From Candidatus Methylobacter oryzae (GTDB lineage Bacteria; Pseudomonadota; Gammaproteobacteria; Methylococcales; Methylomonadaceae), in assembly GCF_003994235.2 (NCBI RefSeq), contig NZ_RYFG02000026.1, forward strand, positions 33,962 to 97,961: 64,000 bases of DNA, in the 5' to 3' direction. Position 1 is the stretch's first letter, and every line of letters starts with the position of its first letter. Positions 1-10,443 of this stretch are shown one piece after another. The notes beneath the pieces are model-generated. The model was given only the letters and a program-made list of their open reading frames with translations. It was not told the origin of the DNA and made no database searches. The position numbers and the translations under genes were made by a program.

Positions 1-2214
1 CGGTGCATCAGCAAAAGAGTCGGTCTCGGATAAAATTGGCCCGGAATCTCCTACATTATTTTTTGACTCAGATACTTCCTTAACAAAGTCAGCATCTGCT
101 GGCCGTCCGGAAAAATCCTGGCCCGCCGCCGCACTCTCCTTGGCAAAACTGACTCCGCTCGCGCTAGCAATAACACCCTCATCACTATTTTCAATGAACG
201 TATCGTCGGCTACAGCAAACAGCTCTTGCCCAAAAGAGAACAATGGCGAATCAGGGCAGATTTCTCTTCCCATCTCGGCCGCTTTTTCCCAAAACTCGAT
301 CTCGTCCTGTTTACCCGCGGCTACCAGTTCATTGGCGTAGTCTTCAAACGCCTCTTTATTTTCATTAGCATAAAAAATTTCCAGTAATTTCAGCTTACAT
401 TCGTCGCGATTAGGCTGATCTTGAATGGCTTGCCGTATTAATTCCTCAGCCTGTTGATAACGGCCGTAGGCAAGATAAACATCAGCCTCGGATATAGGAT
501 CAATTTCCCCCTGATCGGTATCGAACGAATCAAAATCACTCGGTGTAAATTCACTTAAGAAAGAACTTTCGCCAACCGTACCTACATCATGAAGCGCGCC
601 ATCTTCAACAACCGGCACCGAAAGACTTTCATCAACTTCAGGTGTTTTAGATATGCTGGTAGAGGCGAACATGCTTTCCGTATTCGTTTCTTCGTCGACT
701 TTACGCTTCCGCCACCAAAGGCCGCCAAGCAATGCCAAAATCGCGGCTCCAGCTCCTCCCACAGTCAAATAGTATGAGTCGAGAGAACTGCTTACTCCGG
801 GTTGTGGCGGAGCGGCTTGCTGCACTGGCTGCACTGGCTGCACTGGCTGAACTGGTTGAACTGGTTGAACTGGTTGAACTGGTTGAACTGGTTGAACTGG
901 TTGAACTGATGGTACGGCAGACTGTTGAGTAGCGGGCTGCGTTTGTTCTTCGGGCTTAATTGCAGTAACTTCGCCTGAGGCTAAACCCGTTGCTTGAGGA
1001 GCCGGTGCTACTTTGTCGGTTGGTTTGTCAGTTTCCGCGATCTCGCTCGATACCGTTTGCTCTTGAACAAAAGCATTCTCCTGAGACTTATTTTGTAAAG
1101 CCGCGAGCTGTTGATCTTTTAAAGCGATCAGTTCCTGCATCATTGCCAACTGTTTTTCCAACACCGCAATTTTGCTTCGTATAGCGCTATCATCAGACGA
1201 GACATCGCCATCGGTCTTGCCTTTACCCGCAACCTTCGCAATTACTGAAGATCCGCCGCCTGCTTTCTTATCTGCACTTGTCTGTTCATTAACCGATGCT
1301 ACAACGGCATGATCGTCGATCGCCGCTTTAGTAGGAGCAACCAGAGTTAACTGATTATTGCCGGGCCCTTCGGCTTTGCCCGGCGCAGACTTCTCTTTTA
1401 CGGTTTGCTCATGAGCAGGAACTGCAGCCGAACGATTTCTCCAGGCTTTTTTGTGCCGGTTGAATTCTGCCAATGCCTGATTGCGGGATAATTTTAGAAC
1501 CGCCTCTTTTTCGGGAATCTTTAACATTTTCCCGGACATGAGCGCATAAACATTCCCTTTATAGAAAGCTTGAGGATTTGCTTCATAAATCGCAATCATC
1601 ATTTGCTCTACAGAGAAGTCGTTCTGTCCTCTTGCGCGTTCGGCTACGCTCCAGAGCGTATCATGCTCAAGCGTAGGCCCGTATTCACCCTCGGTACTCT
1701 GCCCATTGGCATGCGCTTGAACTTGAGCTTGATATTGAGGAGTAACAGCCGATGGCCGCTCAGTACTGGTTGAAACAGGAACTGTGGCTTGGTTGTAAAC
1801 TGAAGGTGGATCCACCAGCACAGTAAATTCACGATATAAATTACCTTTAGGCCAGCTCACTTCGAGCAAAAAGTCCAAAAAAGGTTCTTTTAAAGCTTCC
1901 CTCGAAGTCAACTTGATAATTGCAGTACCATTTGGACGAGTAACTGTTTCAAATTTGATTTTCGACAGAAAATAAGTCCAGGATACCCCCGCTTCATCAA
2001 ACTTCTCAGGCGGAGCCAGATTTACCTTAATGTCGGATAGGCTTTCGCCAGACAATGTTAACCCAATCTCAGCATTCAGGTTTTGATTCAGGGCCGAGTG
2101 CAATTTAATATCACCAACGCCTAAAGCATGACCACTAGCAGGTGCCAACAATGATACAACTGCTAAAGTTTTAGTTAAGTTGCGCACCTTGCCCTTCTTC
2201 ACAATAGTTACCAC
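1..2214 (-). CDS. fimV: FimV-like pilus/polarity assembly protein (3' end outside window)
   Basis: The frame is open from a GTG at 2214 (a second in-frame GTG is at 2202) through position 1, 738 codons without a stop, so the C-terminus lies off the window. It reads: a signal peptide ending ASGHALG; the FimV N-terminal domain (GDIKLHSALNQ, LNAEIGL); a LysM-like peptidoglycan-binding segment around 1560-1690; a coiled-coil-like stretch (KIAVLEKQLAMMQELIALKDQ); a run of ten VQP/VQQ triplets at 820-906; one membrane segment followed by WWRKRK; then an acidic cytoplasmic part with a TPR-like piece (ADVYLAYGRYQQAEELI). In Pseudomonas FimV anchors type IV pilus and polarity factors in the inner membrane. 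Transcription runs away from asd, the usual neighbour. The start is uncertain: TAAGGA sits very close to the GTG at 2214 and about 15 nt before the one at 2202. Confidence 0.9.
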   Translation of the reverse strand, partial: MVTIVKKGKVRNLTKTLAVVSLLAPASGHALGVGDIKLHSALNQNLNAEIGLTLSGESLSDIKVNLAPPEKFDEAGVSWTYFLSKIKFETVTRPNGTAIIKLTSREALKEPFLDFLLEVSWPKGNLYREFTVLVDPPSVYNQATVPVSTSTERPSAVTPQYQAQVQAHANGQSTEGEYGPTLEHDTLWSVAERARGQNDFSVEQMMIAIYEANPQAFYKGNVYALMSGKMLKIPEKEAVLKLSRNQALAEFNRHKKAWRNRSAAVPAHEQTVKEKSAPGKAEGPGNNQLTLVAPTKAAIDDHAVVASVNEQTSADKKAGGGSSVIAKVAGKGKTDGDVSSDDSAIRSKIAVLEKQLAMMQELIALKDQQLAALQNKSQENAFVQEQTVSSEIAETDKPTDKVAPAPQATGLASGEVTAIKPEEQTQPATQQSAVPSVQPVQPVQPVQPVQPVQPVQPVQPVQPVQQAAPPQPGVSSSLDSYYLTVGGAGAAILALLGGLWWRKRKVDEETNTESMFASTSISKTPEVDESLSVPVVEDGALHDVGTVGESSFLSEFTPSDFDSFDTDQGEIDPISEADVYLAYGRYQQAEELIRQAIQDQPNRDECKLKLLEIFYANENKEAFEDYANELVAAGKQDEIEFWEKAAEMGREICPDSPLFSFGQELFAVADDTFIENSDEGVIASASGVSFAKESAAAGQDFSGRPADADFVKEVSESKNNVGDSGPILSETDSFADAP
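820..906. repeat. 9-bp tandem repeat inside fimV
   Basis: A 9-bp unit (ttgaactgg and ctgcactgg variants) is repeated about ten times in frame. On the minus strand it encodes VQP units, the last one VQQ. The unit length is a multiple of three, so gain or loss of copies would lengthen or shorten the linker before the membrane segment without breaking the frame. Confidence 0.9.
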
Positions 2215-2256
2215 AATTCCTTACCGCATCCAGTCAAATATGTAGACAAGCTTAGA

Positions 2257-3279
2257 CTAGATGTAATTTTTTACCAGCACTTCTGCTATTTGCACGCTGT
2301 TAAGCGCCGCGCCTTTACGAACGTTATCGCCGACCACCCAAAGGTCGATTCCTTGGGGATGCGATATATCTTCGCGAATACGGCCGACAAACACATCGTC
2401 ATTGCCCGAAGACTCGGTCACTGCCGTTGGATAACCGCCATCTTTACGCTCATCCATCAGTGTCACGCCGGGGGCCTTTTCAAGCAGAGCCCTTACTGTA
2501 GCGGCGTCAATTTTTTCACGGGTTTCAATATGCACAGCTTCGGAATGTCCGTAAAAAACAGGAACCCGAACCGCAGTCGCATTAACCAGAATACTGTCGT
2601 CGCCCATGATTTTTTTGGTTTCCCAAACCATCTTCATTTCTTCCTTGGTGTAACCGTTGTCCATGAAGACATCAATCTGCGGCAATACGTTAAAAGCGAT
2701 CTGTTTAGGATAGACGTTTGTAGTAATAGGTTGCATATTCAACAAGTTCGCCGTTTGCTTAGCCAACTCTTCGATAGCTTCTTTACCGGTACCGGAAACA
2801 GCCTGATAGGTGCAGACATTGATTCGCTGAATCCCCACCGCATCGTAGATCGGCTTTAGCGCGACCAACATTTGGATAGTCGAACAATTCGGGTTAGCGA
2901 TAATGCCCCGATTTTTATAATCGGCGATTTTTTCGGGATTAACCTCAGGCACTACCAGAGGAATATCATCGTCGTAACGGAACTGCGAGGTGTTATCGAT
3001 CACTACGCAGCCGGCTGCTGCCGCTTTAGGCGCATATTCAGCCGAAACGGATGCGCCTGGAGAAAACAAACCGATCTGGGTCTTTGAAAAATCAAAAGTG
3101 GCCAAATCTTGTACGACTAAAGAGCCGCCTTTAAAAGGGATTCTCTTACCTGCCGAGTTGCTGCTGGCCAACGCATAAACTTCGCCAACCGGAAAATTGC
3201 GTTCTTCCAAAATAGACAGCATCGCTTCGCCTACTGCACCGGTAGCCCCAACCACAGCAACATTATATAGTTTGGTCAT
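2257..3279 (-). CDS. asd: Aspartate-semialdehyde dehydrogenase
   Basis: NADPH-dependent reduction of aspartyl phosphate to aspartate semialdehyde, the branch point to lysine/diaminopimelate, methionine and threonine. The 340-residue protein opens with a Rossmann motif (VAVVGATGAVGEAM) and carries the catalytic cysteine in NPNCSTIQML (about C132) and the GHSEAVHIE segment expected to hold the active-site histidine. I chose the ATG at 3279 because AAGGACGG lies just upstream. An in-frame start at 3300 would add seven residues that precede the Rossmann strand. The gene lies 42 nt upstream of fimV in the same direction, the arrangement seen in many gammaproteobacteria. Confidence 0.97.
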   Translation of the reverse strand: MTKLYNVAVVGATGAVGEAMLSILEERNFPVGEVYALASSNSAGKRIPFKGGSLVVQDLATFDFSKTQIGLFSPGASVSAEYAPKAAAAGCVVIDNTSQFRYDDDIPLVVPEVNPEKIADYKNRGIIANPNCSTIQMLVALKPIYDAVGIQRINVCTYQAVSGTGKEAIEELAKQTANLLNMQPITTNVYPKQIAFNVLPQIDVFMDNGYTKEEMKMVWETKKIMGDDSILVNATAVRVPVFYGHSEAVHIETREKIDAATVRALLEKAPGVTLMDERKDGGYPTAVTESSGNDDVFVGRIREDISHPQGIDLWVVGDNVRKGAALNSVQIAEVLVKNYI

Positions 3280-3426
3280 CTTATCCGTCCTTCTGTGCAA
3301 CTAAAATAGATGATTGGTTCCACAGCGTGGCCGGTAAAACTGCAACTTTCTTCGTCATTAACTTTAAAACCTTTTTATTTTGAAATTTAAACACCAATAA
3401 TCATCAAACATTTTCAGTGTCGGCAT

Positions 3427-4196
<770 letters not shown>

Positions 4197-4364
4197 TTAG
4201 ACTTTAAAAATAACGGCTCGCGTAGCTGGGATTAGCTTAATCCTGCCTGCAAAACCAAACAAAACGCAGCTTGCTATTTTATAACACATCAAGTTTTATC
4301 TCTTGTATAAATACGCTTATTTCCCTATTCTTGTTCAGTTTTTACATTACTCAGGAGAATAATA

Positions 4365-4841
4365 ATGCGTGTTGAAGATTTAATGACTTCGAAAGTATTT
4401 ACAGTCGAACAACACGATTTGATCGATCGTGTCTTTTTCTTGATCCATTACGAAAAAATCCGTCATTTACCTGTCGTTGAAAAAGGCAAAGTTATCGGCA
4501 TTGTATCGGACCGCGATCTATACAAAGCTCTGGGCCCTAAAAGCAACTCAAACGCAATCGAAGCGGCAACAGGTACCGGCATAACAGAGCTCCATGTTGT
4601 CCCTAAAAAAGTGCAGCACATCATGCACCGCGGAGTCATAACTGTTAGCCCCGATACTTACGCATCCGAAGCGGCGGCAAAAATGGCCGACAATAAAATC
4701 GGCGCGTTGCCTGTTGTCGATAAAGACAACAAACTGGTTGGCATTCTATCCGCTACCGATATACTCCGGGTTTTCTCAAAAATCGAAAAAGCAAGCGAAG
4801 CAAGAGAAAACAGAATCGCAACAGGTAGCAGTCATCAATAA
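4365..4841 (+). CDS. Tandem CBS-domain protein
   Basis: A 158-residue protein made almost entirely of two CBS domains (about residues 1-65 and 80-140). The repeats are marked by MTSKVFTVEQHDLIDRV / LPVVEKGKVIGIVSDRDL and by MHRGVITVSPDTYASEA / LPVVDKDNKLVGILSATDIL. CBS pairs usually bind adenine nucleotides and sense energy state, and a stand-alone pair has no enzymatic domain of its own. A good ribosome binding site (caggag) precedes the ATG, and a strong terminator follows. It is divergent from adk. The ligand cannot be read from sequence. Confidence 0.9.
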   Translation: MRVEDLMTSKVFTVEQHDLIDRVFFLIHYEKIRHLPVVEKGKVIGIVSDRDLYKALGPKSNSNAIEAATGTGITELHVVPKKVQHIMHRGVITVSPDTYASEAAAKMADNKIGALPVVDKDNKLVGILSATDILRVFSKIEKASEARENRIATGSSHQ

Positions 4842-4862
4842 AATGATGTTTTGCATCGTCTC

Positions 4863-4890
4863 AAAAGCCCCTGCACAACGGGGCTTTTTT
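4863..4890 (+). terminator. Rho-independent terminator after the CBS gene
   Basis: A 9-bp stem aaaagcccc / ggggctttt (4863-4871 with 4880-4888), an 8-nt loop, and a T run to 4890. It is 22 nt downstream of the CBS-gene stop. Confidence 0.9.
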
Positions 4891-4909
4891 GCTTTAACGG
4901 TAGCCAACC

Positions 4910-5476
4910 ATGACACTTAAAACGCTTTCCGACCAAGATGTTAAATCCGCAACCCAAACTTGGTTGAAATCCGTCATTATTGAGTACGGCATTTGTCCGT
5001 TTGCCGGACGCGAACAGGAACGGGGCAGTATTTATTTCAGCATCAACCGCGACATAGAAACTGAACAATGTCTGTTACACCTGATAGATGAATGCGAACG
5101 GCTAAATAAAGAAACGGATATTGAAACCACGCTATTGATTTACACCGAAGGATTTGCAGAATTCGACGATTATCTGGATTTTGTTGAAATCGCCGAATCG
5201 CTGCTGATTGAACAAGGCTATGAAGGCACTTACCAACTGGCAAGTTTTCATCCCGACTACTGTTTCCAAGGTAGCGACGAGGACGATGCGGGCAATTACA
5301 CCAACCGGTCGCCCTACCCGATGCTGCATCTGCTGCGGGAAAGCAGCATAGAGCGTGCCGTCGCTAACTACCCCGATCCTGAAAACATCCCGCAACACAA
5401 TATTGAATTAACCCGGAAATTGGGCTTGGCTAAGATGCAGGCTTTATTAGCGGCCTGTTATCCGGTTAATCCATAG
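4910..5476 (+). CDS. DUF1415 family protein
   Basis: A 188-residue soluble protein of the DUF1415 family, function unknown. Family features visible are TWLKSVIIEYGICPFAG near the N-terminus, FHPDYCFQGSDEDDAGNYTN in the middle, and the PYPMLHLLRE block. Conserved Cys, His and Asp residues in these blocks suggest an active or metal site, but this is inference. The ATG at 4910 lies 20 nt after the preceding terminator, so its promoter must be at or within that terminator, or some transcription reads through. It converges with the TPR gene, the two stops nearly touching. Confidence 0.85.
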   Translation: MTLKTLSDQDVKSATQTWLKSVIIEYGICPFAGREQERGSIYFSINRDIETEQCLLHLIDECERLNKETDIETTLLIYTEGFAEFDDYLDFVEIAESLLIEQGYEGTYQLASFHPDYCFQGSDEDDAGNYTNRSPYPMLHLLRESSIERAVANYPDPENIPQHNIELTRKLGLAKMQALLAACYPVNP

Positions 5477-5477
5477 A

Positions 5478-6317
5478 TTAATTTTTGACGACCGCTTCGT
5501 CGGATTCAACTGCAACGTCAGCGTTTTCATTAAGCGGCGCACCTTCATCGCCCGCAACTGTATAATCAGCGGCAGCTTTGAACGGAGTAACATCCGCTTC
5601 GTCTTTAACCGGTTCTTCGTTTGCAGTTACATTTTCAACTTCAGCTGTTTCGATAACCGGCGCATCGGCGGCATTTTCATTGACGGCCGCTTCTTCAATA
5701 ACAGCTTCCGGCTTCTTATTTAAAGACTCCATAAAATCGACAAACCAATCATGGTTCCTGATACTCTCCAGATCAGGATCAGCAAGAATATCAGCTGCTA
5801 TTGGCAAATACCCTTTATTTTTAGAGACTTCCAAGGCATTGTGGCAAGCCTCTTTCTCGTTCCTTAAAGCATAGATGCAAGCCAAATTATAGGAAGCCGC
5901 GCCAGCCTGAATGGAATTAGCTTTCTCAAAATAGCTTTTCGCCATTTCGTATAAGCTGTCGTCAGGCTTGACTCTTTTGATGCGCGCCAACTCCATATAA
6001 GCAAAGCCTCCATCCAATGCCGCAGCGAGATAAGCCTGCTCAATAGTCAGGCAAAAGGAGAATTTAGCTATCGCATCCTGATAAATATTAGCTGCAAGCT
6101 CGCCCGACTTGCTTCTCGCCTGATGCAATAAAGCCAATCCCCAGTTATATAAAGCTTCAGCAATCAACGGCTCATTGGCGACGACTTCCGCGTAATCCTG
6201 GTAAACCTTTTTAAACAACTGATCGGCTGCATGACCGCCAATGTTACGTGCTTCGGCTGTTTGCTTGATAGCGGCATTCAACTTGGCTTTCTTTGATATT
6301 GACTCAAAAAACGACAT
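5478..6317 (-). CDS. TPR-like repeat protein with an acidic C-terminal tail
   Basis: A 279-residue protein without signal peptide or membrane segment. Residues 1-195 are helical and TPR-like (ALYNWGLALLHQAR, AALDGGFAYMELA, ASYNLACIYALRNEKEA). Residues about 205-279 are a low-complexity tail rich in Glu, Ala, Val and Asp, likely disordered. The Asn-Leu-Ala-Cys-Ile-Tyr-Ala repeat resembles the TPR-containing proteins with a C-terminal DWFVDF block seen in other gammaproteobacteria. It probably scaffolds protein interactions. No partner can be named from context. Confidence 0.75.
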   Translation of the reverse strand: MSFFESISKKAKLNAAIKQTAEARNIGGHAADQLFKKVYQDYAEVVANEPLIAEALYNWGLALLHQARSKSGELAANIYQDAIAKFSFCLTIEQAYLAAALDGGFAYMELARIKRVKPDDSLYEMAKSYFEKANSIQAGAASYNLACIYALRNEKEACHNALEVSKNKGYLPIAADILADPDLESIRNHDWFVDFMESLNKKPEAVIEEAAVNENAADAPVIETAEVENVTANEEPVKDEADVTPFKAAADYTVAGDEGAPLNENADVAVESDEAVVKN

Positions 6318-6438
6318 GATTTATCTCTCTTGACTTAGTAATTTATAATTGCTCACTATAGAATAACAGTTGATCAGACACCCACGCCATGCAAATGTGT
6401 AAATAACACATCACCCACATATAACAATAGAGAAAGTC

Positions 6439-6738
6439 ATGAATGAATCAAACAGTTGCGATATTGCCAGAGAAAAAGTGAACCTGGAAACATCGCAAAT
6501 TGCCTGGAAAGAATTACAACGTTTTTTTGCCGGCGGCGTTGCGGTATTTGTCTCGCCGGAACTGGATCTCGTCGATGTGGCTTACCAGTTCTCTATCGAC
6601 AATAAAGATCAAGTTGCTTCATGGATGCAAAACAATCAAGTTGCACTGGTATCCGATCAACAAGCAATTACCTGGCTTGAGGCCGATGCCGATGTTTGGG
6701 CCGTCGTCGTCAAGCCTTGGGTGCTTGTGCAAGAATAA
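6439..6738 (+). CDS. DUF2288 family protein
   Basis: A 99-residue protein matching the DUF2288 pattern: KVNLETSQIAWKELQRFFA, the segment ELDLVDVA, a WM-rich middle, and the terminal VWAVVVKPWVLVQE. Function is unknown, and no signal peptide or membrane segment is visible. It converges on rhlE, 11 nt from its stop. Confidence 0.85.
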   Translation: MNESNSCDIAREKVNLETSQIAWKELQRFFAGGVAVFVSPELDLVDVAYQFSIDNKDQVASWMQNNQVALVSDQQAITWLEADADVWAVVVKPWVLVQE

Positions 6739-6749
6739 GCCGACTCGTT

Positions 6750-8078
6750 TCAGGCAATATCTTGCCTTACCCCCCTTCCCCTCGAACCCGACCTGCCGCC
6801 TCTCGTTTCACCACGCTTGTTACCTCCGGCCGGCTTAGCGCCGCGGCTGCGAGCTGCCGGTTTTTTAGTATGACGATAATCTTTTTTACCGGTATTTTTA
6901 TTCGGCGCATTCTTTTTAGGCGCATCGATCACTTTCAATGAAACCGGTTCATAACCGGTATCGGCCACGCGCGGAATTTGCCGTTTCAACAGTTTTTCAA
7001 TCTCGGCCAACATCCAAGCTTCCTCGGGACACACAAGCGACAAAGCCTCGCCGCTTGAACCGGCGCGTCCGGTACGGCCGATCCGGTGCACATAATCTTC
7101 CGGCACCTGCGGCAAATCGAAGTTCACCACATGCGGCAAATCGTCGATATCCAGCCCGCGCGCGGCAATATCGGTAGCGACCAGCACCGACACTTTGCCG
7201 GTTTTGAACATATCAAGCGCCTTGTTGCGCGCGCCCTGGGTTTTGTCACCATGCAGCGCCGCGGTACGGATGCCGTCCTGGATCAACTGTTTTTCCAAGC
7301 GGTCGGCGCCATGTTTGGTGCGCACGAATACCAGTACCTGCTGCCAATTATTGCTGCCGATCAGGTAGGACAGCAATTCACGCTTGTATTCGCGATTAAT
7401 GCCGTAAATACGCTCCGAAACGGTATCGGCCGTCGCATTTTGCCTGGCGACTTCGACCTCAAGCGGATTATTCAACAACTGCGCCGCCAACGATTTAATC
7501 GCATTAGGCACGGTGGCGGAAAACAGCAGGCTCTGCCGTTGCTTGGGGATCAGCGCCATCACCTGCTTAATATCGGGCAGAAAGCCCATATCGAGCATAC
7601 GGTCCGCTTCATCGAGCACCAGTATTTCGACATTGGCCAGATTGACATTGCGCTGCCGCACATGGTCGATCAAGCGTCCCGGCGTTGCCACGACAATATC
7701 GCAACCGCGGCGCAATTGACGCGTCTGTATACCGATGCTCGCACCGCCGATCACCGATTCCGCATGGAACGGCAAATGGGCGCCATAGGTTTTTACGCTC
7801 TCAAAAACCTGTATAGCCAACTCGCGAGTCGGCACCAAGATCAGGGCGCGAACACGGCGCGGCTTTTGATGCGGATCGTGATTCTCGAGCAAGCGTTGCA
7901 ATAACGGCAACGTGAAACTGGCTGTTTTTCCGGTCCCGGTTTGCGCACCGGCCAATACATCCTTGCCTTCAAGAATCAACGGAATGGCTTTTTGTTGCAC
8001 CGGCGTAGGCGTGACATAGCCTTGGTCGGCTACGGCTTTAAGGAGTTCGTCGGTTAAACCAAGCTGGGCGAAAGACAT
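6750..8078 (-). CDS. rhlE: DEAD-box ATP-dependent RNA helicase, RhlE type
   Basis: A 442-residue DEAD-box helicase. Visible motifs in order: Q motif ([26 protein letters not shown]), motif [27 protein letters not shown], then the second RecA domain with [25 protein letters not shown] and [10 protein letters not shown]. The tail after about residue 375 is basic and glycine-rich ([11 protein letters not shown]), typical of RhlE proteins that remodel RNA during ribosome assembly or degradation. It looks monocistronic. A long inverted-repeat intergenic element lies just upstream. Confidence 0.95.
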   Translation of the reverse strand: MSFAQLGLTDELLKAVADQGYVTPTPVQQKAIPLILEGKDVLAGAQTGTGKTASFTLPLLQRLLENHDPHQKPRRVRALILVPTRELAIQVFESVKTYGAHLPFHAESVIGGASIGIQTRQLRRGCDIVVATPGRLIDHVRQRNVNLANVEILVLDEADRMLDMGFLPDIKQVMALIPKQRQSLLFSATVPNAIKSLAAQLLNNPLEVEVARQNATADTVSERIYGINREYKRELLSYLIGSNNWQQVLVFVRTKHGADRLEKQLIQDGIRTAALHGDKTQGARNKALDMFKTGKVSVLVATDIAARGLDIDDLPHVVNFDLPQVPEDYVHRIGRTGRAGSSGEALSLVCPEEAWMLAEIEKLLKRQIPRVADTGYEPVSLKVIDAPKKNAPNKNTGKKDYRHTKKPAARSRGAKPAGGNKRGETRGGRSGSRGRGVRQDIA

Positions 8079-8238
8079 TTTTTTAAAATCTCAGGTAAAT
8101 GGTGAAGAATAAAAGGTTCAAGACTAAGGACGCGCCGCCCGAAAGGTCTCGATTTGGTTAAGTGTAACTATTGAGCTTCGGCGTCGTAAAAACGTTAGGA
8201 AAGTTCAAAGATAAAAAGATTATGTTGTAACTGCTCTA

Positions 8239-8391
8239 ATGGAACACGGATGACGCGAGTCAAACGGATTTACACAGATTTTTATGTACTCATAACACCT
8301 GAGGATGTTCAAAGCCGGTAGCGCTCCTACCTTTTAGGCTGAGTAAAAAAATCCGCGGCAATCAGTCTAATCCGTGTCATCCGTGTTCCAT
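8239..8391. repeat. Intergenic inverted-repeat element (15-bp perfect arms)
   Basis: The 346-bp gap between rhlE and moaA holds atggaacacggatga (8239-8253) and its perfect complement (8377-8391). The arms continue as weaker complementarity around acggattta and taatccgtg. No ORF lies within. The outer words resemble those of the element near 15490 and, more loosely, the other intergenic elements at 12798 and 54589. Confidence 0.75.
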
Positions 8392-8424
8392 TCAAGGCCT
8401 AGGGGAATAACTCAAAATTAACAT

Positions 8425-9432
8425 TTACCCCCCCGTCATGCTCATATACCGCAATATAACGGGCTGCTCGTTGATATTAAATTCGTGTTTTTCCGGCTTA
8501 ATCGACATCGCGTCAACGATAGCCTGCTTCAGCACCGTCATATTGCCCGGATTAGCCCTGATGACTTGCTTTAAATCGACCGAATGCTCATTGCCAAGAC
8601 ATAGCAACAAACGGCCTTCAACCGTTAAACGCACGCGGTTACAGGTGCTGCAAAAGTTCTCACTGTGCGGAGAAATAAAACCGACCCGGGTTTGCGTCCC
8701 GGCCACGGTAAAATAATTCGACGGCCCGCCGGTTTTTTCAGGCGTGGCGATTAACGTAAACTGCCGCGCCAGATCGGCCTTGATCAAATCGCTCGAATAA
8801 TAAGCCTCGGCCCGGTCATGCTGACTGACGACGCCGAGCGGCATTTCCTCGATAAAGCTAATATCAATGCCGTTATCGACCGCAAAACGGACCAAGTCGT
8901 TCACTTCCAGATGGTTTCTGTCCTTAAGAATGACTGCATTGATTTTTATCCGCTCAAATCCTGCCGTCTTGGCAGCCTGAATCCCCCTGAGCACTTGATG
9001 CAAATCGCCGGTGCGGGTTATCGCCTTGAACTTATCGGCATCCAGCGTGTCCAGGCTGATATTGATGCGTTTGACGCCCGCGTCTTTTAAAGACGGCGCC
9101 ATCGTTTCAAGCTGGGAACCGTTGGTCGTTATAACAAGCTCGTTCAGGCTTTCGATACGGCCGATATTATGCAGCAGCTCCAACGCACCTTTCCTGACCA
9201 ACGGCTCGCCGCCGGTAATCCTGATTTTTTTCACGCCCAACTCGGCGAAAGCCAAGGCCAGCGTATAAATCTCCTCCAACGACAAAACCTGCTCGCGCGG
9301 CAGGAACGTCATGTCTTCAGCCATACAATACAGGCAACGGAAATCGCAACGGTCGGTGATCGAGATTCTCAGGTAATCGACGGTTCTGCCGAAGCGGTCG
9401 ATTAGTTGAGCGGGGGAAGACGGATGAGTCAT
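8425..9432 (-). CDS. moaA: GTP 3',8-cyclase MoaA
   Basis: Radical-SAM enzyme of molybdenum cofactor synthesis, making 3',8-cyclo-7,8-dihydro-GTP from GTP. The 335-residue form has the N-terminal cluster motif CDFRCLYC, GGEP (SAM binding), the C-terminal second cluster CSTCNRVRLTVEGRLLLC, and the C-terminal Gly-Gly dipeptide needed by MoaA. I favour the ATG at 9432 (MTHPSSP). A GTG at 9504 would add a hydrophobic 24-residue extension unlike the family, but neither start has a strong ribosome binding site. It stands alone, with no other moa genes beside it. Confidence 0.93.
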   Translation of the reverse strand: MTHPSSPAQLIDRFGRTVDYLRISITDRCDFRCLYCMAEDMTFLPREQVLSLEEIYTLALAFAELGVKKIRITGGEPLVRKGALELLHNIGRIESLNELVITTNGSQLETMAPSLKDAGVKRINISLDTLDADKFKAITRTGDLHQVLRGIQAAKTAGFERIKINAVILKDRNHLEVNDLVRFAVDNGIDISFIEEMPLGVVSQHDRAEAYYSSDLIKADLARQFTLIATPEKTGGPSNYFTVAGTQTRVGFISPHSENFCSTCNRVRLTVEGRLLLCLGNEHSVDLKQVIRANPGNMTVLKQAIVDAMSIKPEKHEFNINEQPVILRYMSMTGG

Positions 9433-9699
9433 GTCAAAGCAATAAGAAATCCAGAAAGCTAATATTAACATACTCTTGGCTTTCATAGAGTACGCCGTGC
9501 GCACCTTGAATAAATATAGCGCAGTGATTTCATCCGATACTGTTCGCTACATACCCTAGCAACCGTGTCTATTTTAAGTAATTGCGTAAGTTTTTGCGGC
9601 TAAACTAAATGACGTGCGCCTTGTCGCCATAGCTATGACGTTATTGAATAAGCTACAATCGTTATTCATGTAGAAGTTAGCCCAAGGTTGTATACAGCT

Positions 9700-10443
9700 A
9701 TGAGCACAACAAGGAAAATATATATAAATAAAAAATGGCACGACTTTTCTGAAAGAGTAAAGCGACGAGACGCATACAAATGCTTGCAGTGCGGAAGAAG
9801 CGAGTCTGATGTGACTCTCCAAGTCCATCATGAACTTTACATTAGAGGAAAGCCACCGTGGGAATACTCGCTAAGCGACTGCCGAACCCTTTGCAAAGGA
9901 TGTCATGCTAAAGCACATAAGCTGATCGAGCCGGATAGAGGGTGGACCTTAATTTCGATTGAAGATCTGGGTGGACTGGATGGAGTATGTGAAAGGAAAG
10001 GCTGTGGAAATGAAATAAGGTATGCCTATCTCACTTATCATCCCGACTGTGGCTACAAGGTAGTCGGCAGCACTTGCATCGGGCATCTGACCCAAGAAGA
10101 TCGACTTTTAAGCAGCAATCTTATTAAGTCCTACAAGAATATTAGTGAATTTGTTCATGATTCAAACTGGGAAAGCGGTCTGACAAATAAAGGCAAACAC
10201 TATATTAGCTGCAAATATAAACATCACTCTATACGAATATATGGCGATACTAATAACTACTCGTTTCAAATCGTGTTAAAGGAAAAAGGCTTGCGCTGGC
10301 ATGATTACAAGGACATTATTCACTTTAACAACAAAAACTTAGAAGAGGTTAAAGAATTGGCGTACATAGCACTAAAGGGGATGATTTCTGACAATGAAGA
10401 GGAGAAGACGTTGCTCAGAAATATCTATCGAAGCTTAAAATGA
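9700..10443 (+). CDS. HNH-endonuclease-domain protein with a second Cys/His module
   Basis: A 247-residue protein. Residues about 5-75 form an HNH nuclease domain with two zinc-knuckle CxxC pairs (CLQCGRS and CKGCH), the catalytic VHHELYIRG and AKAHKL. Residues about 90-145 hold further Cys/His (CERKGCGNEIRYAY, HPDCGYKVVGSTCIGH) that could bind another zinc. The C-terminus is charged and unassigned. The gene is visibly more AT-rich than its neighbours and flanked by non-coding DNA, which suggests acquisition. Its target is unknown. The ATG at 9700 is preferred over an upstream TTG at 9688. Confidence 0.75.
   Translation: MSTTRKIYINKKWHDFSERVKRRDAYKCLQCGRSESDVTLQVHHELYIRGKPPWEYSLSDCRTLCKGCHAKAHKLIEPDRGWTLISIEDLGGLDGVCERKGCGNEIRYAYLTYHPDCGYKVVGSTCIGHLTQEDRLLSSNLIKSYKNISEFVHDSNWESGLTNKGKHYISCKYKHHSIRIYGDTNNYSFQIVLKEKGLRWHDYKDIIHFNNKNLEEVKELAYIALKGMISDNEEEKTLLRNIYRSLK

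Noticed and set aside
820-906. Minisatellite or CRISPR-like array
   Set aside because: The units are 9 bp without spacers and lie in frame in fimV, encoding VQP.
2290-2859. 189-codon plus-strand ORF opposite asd
   Set aside because: Antisense to asd; no supporting features.
7086-7904. 272-codon plus-strand ORF opposite rhlE
   Set aside because: It is antisense to a complete DEAD-box helicase with all motifs and has no ribosome binding site or family features.
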